A stretch of 64,000 nucleotides of DNA. Origin: Altererythrobacter rubellus (lineage in GTDB: Bacteria > Pseudomonadota > Alphaproteobacteria > Sphingomonadales > Sphingomonadaceae). Positions within the stretch are counted from its first letter, which is position 1; the number at the start of each line of letters is the position of its first letter. Below are positions 60,990 to 64,000 of this stretch, in pieces. Location: the NCBI RefSeq assembly GCF_030284385.1, contig NZ_CP127221.1:682001-746000 (forward strand), read 5' to 3'. Below the pieces are notes generated by a model. That model was not told where the DNA came from, did not search any database, and saw only the letters and a program-made list of their open reading frames with translations. Both the position numbers and the translations under genes were made by a program.

Positions 60990-61044
60990 TATTCAGTCTC
61001 GCTATTGGTCTTGCACCACAGCCTGGTGTCGGAAAGGCTAGATG

Positions 61045-62226
61045 TCAGATGACACCAGCATCCGCCATAGTATCGATCATCTGCGTGTCATAGCCAAGCA
61101 GTTCGGACAAAACCTCATGGTTCTGTTGGCCCGGCTTTGATGGTGCGGGGCGGCGCACTCCCGATGGAGTTTGCGACAGTTTGGGAAACGCGTTCTGCAT
61201 TTTCAGCTTGCCGCGAGTTTCGGTCTCAACCTCGATGATCGCCTGGCGCGCCTGAAAATGCGGGTCAGCGATCATGTCTGGCGCGCGATATACGCGCCCA
61301 GCCGGGATCGAATGGTCAATCATCGACTGTTCGACTTCATCAACAGTCAGCGTGCCGGTCCAGGCATTCACCAGCTCATCCAGTTCGATCTGGTTTTTCC
61401 CGCGCGCGATATGCGTGGCGTATCTCGGATCGCTTGCCAATTCGGGTTGACCCATCGCCTGCGCCAGCCGGGCAAAGATTTCGTCCTTGTTCGCGCCGAT
61501 CATGAAATGCCCGTCCTTGCACCTGTAGACATTTGACGGGGCAATACCGGGCAAGATCGAGCCGGAACGTTCGCGGATAAAGCCATTGCGGTCATATTCG
61601 GGCACCAGGCCTTCCATCACTTGCAATACGGCCTCGTAGAGCGCGGTATCCACCACCTGGCCCTGGCCTGTCTTCTCGCGGTGATGCAACGCGGCGAGCA
61701 CGCCCATGCAGCCATAGGTGGCGCACAGCGTGTCGCCGATAGAGATGCCCATGCGCGCGGGCGGCCGGTCAGGGTCGCCGACTATATAGCGCCACCCGCC
61801 CATCGCCTCGCCAATTCCGCCAAAGCCGGCGCGGTTCGAATAGGGGCCATCCTGCCCGTAACCAGACATGCGCGCGATGATCAGTCCGGGGTTTTCAGCC
61901 AGAAGGCTTTCCGGCGAAAGCCCCCATTTCTCCATCGTTCCGGGCTTGAAATTCTCGACCAGTACATCTGCCTTCGCGATCAGCTTGCGGGCCAGCTCCT
62001 GACCTTCGGGAATACGCAGATTGCAAGTGACAGAGCGCTTGTTGCGGGCAATGACTTCCCATTGCACCTTCTCTTCGCCCTGGCCCCACAGGCGCATCGG
62101 ATCGCCCGCACCAGGTGGCTCGATCTTGATAACGTCAGCGCCCATGTCGCCCAGCAATTGGCCGCAGAATGGTCCGGCCAGAAGCTGGCCCATCTCGACC
62201 ACGCGAATATCATCAAGCGCACCCAC
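61045..62226 (-). CDS. CaiB/BaiF family III CoA-transferase
   Basis: A 393-residue family III CoA-transferase. It begins VGALDDIRVVEMGQLLAGPF (GTG at 62226) and has GADVIKIEPPGAGDPMR, the catalytic-Asp region RMGISIGDTLCATYGC as in formyl-CoA transferase, and HREKTGQGQVVDTALYE. It moves CoA between carboxylic acids and activates a substrate for breakdown. The GTG overlaps the TAG of the hydantoinase gene. Unlike the racemase at 24,352, it lacks the racemase His/Asp/Glu set. Confidence 0.9.
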   Translation of the reverse strand: MGALDDIRVVEMGQLLAGPFCGQLLGDMGADVIKIEPPGAGDPMRLWGQGEEKVQWEVIARNKRSVTCNLRIPEGQELARKLIAKADVLVENFKPGTMEKWGLSPESLLAENPGLIIARMSGYGQDGPYSNRAGFGGIGEAMGGWRYIVGDPDRPPARMGISIGDTLCATYGCMGVLAALHHREKTGQGQVVDTALYEAVLQVMEGLVPEYDRNGFIRERSGSILPGIAPSNVYRCKDGHFMIGANKDEIFARLAQAMGQPELASDPRYATHIARGKNQIELDELVNAWTGTLTVDEVEQSMIDHSIPAGRVYRAPDMIADPHFQARQAIIEVETETRGKLKMQNAFPKLSQTPSGVRRPAPSKPGQQNHEVLSELLGYDTQMIDTMADAGVI

Positions 62227-64000
62227 TATTCGGCTGCCTCGCGTATCTGAGTGTGGCTCCAGACCGGCTGAATCGGTGCGGGCAGGCCGGTTTCCTCTTC
62301 GCATCGCGCGCGCAGATCATCGATTGCCGGACCGTAGTCGAACAGCGGCAGCTCGCCGCGTTTGGCCTTGATCTCAGCGCGCAGAGCTTCTGTTGCGGCG
62401 CTGTCGATCACGCCGTTCTCGTCCGCGACTACGCCATAGTGCTTGGCGCCTTCGGGCGTGACGAGACCTTGGCGAATTTCCAGCCCGACCAGCTCTGGAT
62501 CGCGATCCAGCGGGTCGCCCCAGCCACCACCACCCCAGGTGATGTAATGCAAGAGATCGCCCTCTTTCACCGGCACATCTTCCACTTTGTTGCCCACGAT
62601 TTCAGTCGTGCCATCCGCGCGTTCGAGCACTTTTCTGGCGCGCATGCCCGGATGCCCGCCATTGACGCCCCAAGGGGGCACGAACCAACGGTCATCATGC
62701 ACAGCGATCTCGCCATCGGCCAAAAAGCGGTAGGTCATGTGAATACCATTGCCGCCGCGGTGCAGGCCTGCGCCCCCGCTGTCGGGTTCGGTTGAATATC
62801 GCTCGATCCGCAGCGGGAAGTACTTCTCCAGGAATTCGTTAGGGACATTGGTAAAGCCCGGCCACAGCGAATGCCCGTCCGGCCCATCGCCCAGCGGTCT
62901 GCCCGGGATGCCTCCAAAGCCGATCTGGAACAGCTGGAACCATTCACCTTCGCTGGCTGGCCGGTTGTCCCAGCCGGAGTAGAACAGATGCGGCGATGAG
63001 CTGAAGCCTGCAGCGTTGAGGAATTCCGGCGTGCCTTGGCCCAGCAGTCCGCCCAGAATGTCAAAAATCCGGCCCAGCGCATGGGTGCGGCCAGACAATG
63101 CAGCCGGGAATTGCGGCTTCAGCAGGGATCCTTCGGGAATGCGAACCTCGATCAGATCGTAGAAGCCATCGTTGAACAGGATCTGCGGATCGAAGACCAT
63201 GATCATGTAGATGCCGAAGAACATCTTGAACATGTTCTCGTTGAGCAGGAAGTTGATCGAGGCGGCGGATTGCGGATCTGTGCCGTCGAAGTCGAGAATG
63301 ACCTTGTCGCCTTCGCGCCACATGGTGCATTTGATCTTGTACGGGCCAAATCCCTTGCCGTCGTCGCAGATATAGTCTTCGAAACTGACCGGCTTTTCCG
63401 CGACAGCTTGCGACAACAAGGCCTTCATCGCGCGGTGGTTGCGCGCCAGCAATTCCTGCGTTGCCGAGACATAGACATCATCGCCAAACCGCTCCGCCAT
63501 TTCGACCACGCGTTTGGCGGCCACCCGGCAGCTGGCGATCAGCGCGTTGAGATCTGCCTGACACCAGTCGGGCTTGCGCGTCTGGTGCATGACGAGTTTC
63601 ATCAGGTCTTCATTATATTCGCCCTTCTTCCAGATCTTGACCGGTGGAATACGCACGCCTTCCTCGAAAATCGAGCTTGCACCGATTGGCATAGAGCCGG
63701 GTACCGATCCGCCGATATCCGACTGGTGACCGAACATAGCTGTAAAGGCGATCAGCCGCCCGTCCTTGAACACCGGCAACAGCACCAGCCAGTCATTCGA
63801 GTGGCTGACCGCACCGTCACATGAATAAGGGTCTGACAGGAAGATCATGTCACCATCTTCCAGCGTGCCGTCGAAACCCTTTAGGAAGCCATCGATGAAG
63901 CTGCCGAACTGGCCGACGATCATCTTGCCCGATGGGTCAGCGATCAGGGGGAAGGCATCACCCTGTTCGCGAATACCGGGGCTCATCGCGGTGCGTACCA
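62226..64000 (-). CDS. Hydantoinase B/oxoprolinase family protein (5' end beyond the window)
   Basis: The visible 590 or so residues match HyuB/oxoprolinase B: MSPGIREQGDAFPLIADPSG, FLSDPYSCDGAVSHSNDWLV, FGHQSDIGGSVPGSMPIGAS, and the late RGGNGIHMTYRFL and LLHYITWGGGGWGDPLDRDP. The frame stays open to the window edge with VRTA before the first Met, so the true start lies outside. It acts with a HyuA ATPase subunit, presumably encoded just upstream, to open cyclic amides with ATP or to carboxylate ketones as in acetone carboxylase relatives. Confidence 0.9.
   Translation of the reverse strand, partial: VRTAMSPGIREQGDAFPLIADPSGKMIVGQFGSFIDGFLKGFDGTLEDGDMIFLSDPYSCDGAVSHSNDWLVLLPVFKDGRLIAFTAMFGHQSDIGGSVPGSMPIGASSIFEEGVRIPPVKIWKKGEYNEDLMKLVMHQTRKPDWCQADLNALIASCRVAAKRVVEMAERFGDDVYVSATQELLARNHRAMKALLSQAVAEKPVSFEDYICDDGKGFGPYKIKCTMWREGDKVILDFDGTDPQSAASINFLLNENMFKMFFGIYMIMVFDPQILFNDGFYDLIEVRIPEGSLLKPQFPAALSGRTHALGRIFDILGGLLGQGTPEFLNAAGFSSSPHLFYSGWDNRPASEGEWFQLFQIGFGGIPGRPLGDGPDGHSLWPGFTNVPNEFLEKYFPLRIERYSTEPDSGGAGLHRGGNGIHMTYRFLADGEIAVHDDRWFVPPWGVNGGHPGMRARKVLERADGTTEIVGNKVEDVPVKEGDLLHYITWGGGGWGDPLDRDPELVGLEIRQGLVTPEGAKHYGVVADENGVIDSAATEALRAEIKAKRGELPLFDYGPAIDDLRARCEEETGLPAPIQPVWSHTQIREAAE

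Overview
The window looks like a chromosomal segment of an alphaproteobacterium of the order Sphingomonadales, most likely family Erythrobacteraceae (Erythrobacter/Altererythrobacter type). This rests on recognised protein families rather than a 16S gene: a UPF0262 protein, a CC_3452-type secreted protein, an alphaproteobacterial ubiG, an NDUFA9-like reductase, the DUF5681 plus small-partner pair, and the rpmH-rnpA-yidD-yidC-yihA order. Several genes start with TTG or GTG and many neighbours overlap by 4 bases (ATGA/GTGA), so translational coupling is common.

Layout. 1-14,000 is housekeeping DNA: YbjQ-like protein, CPBP protease, yebC-ruvC, a YffB/ArsC-like thioredoxin-fold protein, a secreted glycerophosphodiesterase, ubiG, lysC, a membrane-anchored peroxiredoxin-like protein, the formate pair purT-purU, a lipoprotein PQQ/haem alcohol dehydrogenase, an SPFH-NfeD pair and an NDUFA9-like reductase. 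A tRNA-Leu(CAG) at 14,026-14,112 marks the left edge of an accessory region of about 10 kb (14.1-24.35 kb). That region holds a Sel1-repeat protein with near-identical DNA repeats, four small lipoproteins, a DUF5681 pair, a double zinc-ribbon membrane protein, two tandem paralogous mini-genes translationally linked to an unknown 276-residue protein, a second sirtuin, a secreted nuclease, a DUF2939 protein and a SOUL protein. It also holds broken pieces of a HIT hydrolase, a second DUF5681 gene and a type I restriction HsdR subunit. No integrase and no second tRNA end could be seen.

From 24.35 kb the DNA again looks like core genome. An alpha-methylacyl-CoA racemase and a MaoC hydratase are followed by a tightly coupled DUF3604 - PpiC foldase - HupE/UreJ unit. 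A four-gene DevBCA/TolC-type efflux operon lies opposite a TetR regulator with two tandem palindromic operators. Then come ftsH, a shortened DUF3667-type protein, rpoZ, a phospholipase D-family protein, dnaB, UPF0262, a degenerate GH25 protein, cdd, an M14 carboxypeptidase, a DUF4136 lipoprotein, galE, rpmJ, a HAD phosphatase and an HxlR regulator sitting next to a broken yifB/comM.

47.9-51.2 kb is the ribosomal protein L34 / RNase P / membrane insertase cluster. After it come VOC, GST, S1/P1 nuclease, dapE, a dicarboxylate symporter, nth, dapB, the core sirtuin, a secreted amidohydrolase, and a catabolic cluster on the minus strand (isochorismatase-fold hydrolase, class III CoA-transferase, hydantoinase B subunit running off the right edge). 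lysC, dapE and dapB all serve the aspartate-to-diaminopimelate/lysine pathway.

The strongest candidates for something undescribed are the three-gene unit at 18,836-20,004, the DUF3604-PpiC-HupE module, and the accessory segment bounded by two copies of the DUF5681 gene start. All identifications come from reading the sequence and remembered family motifs; no database search was run.
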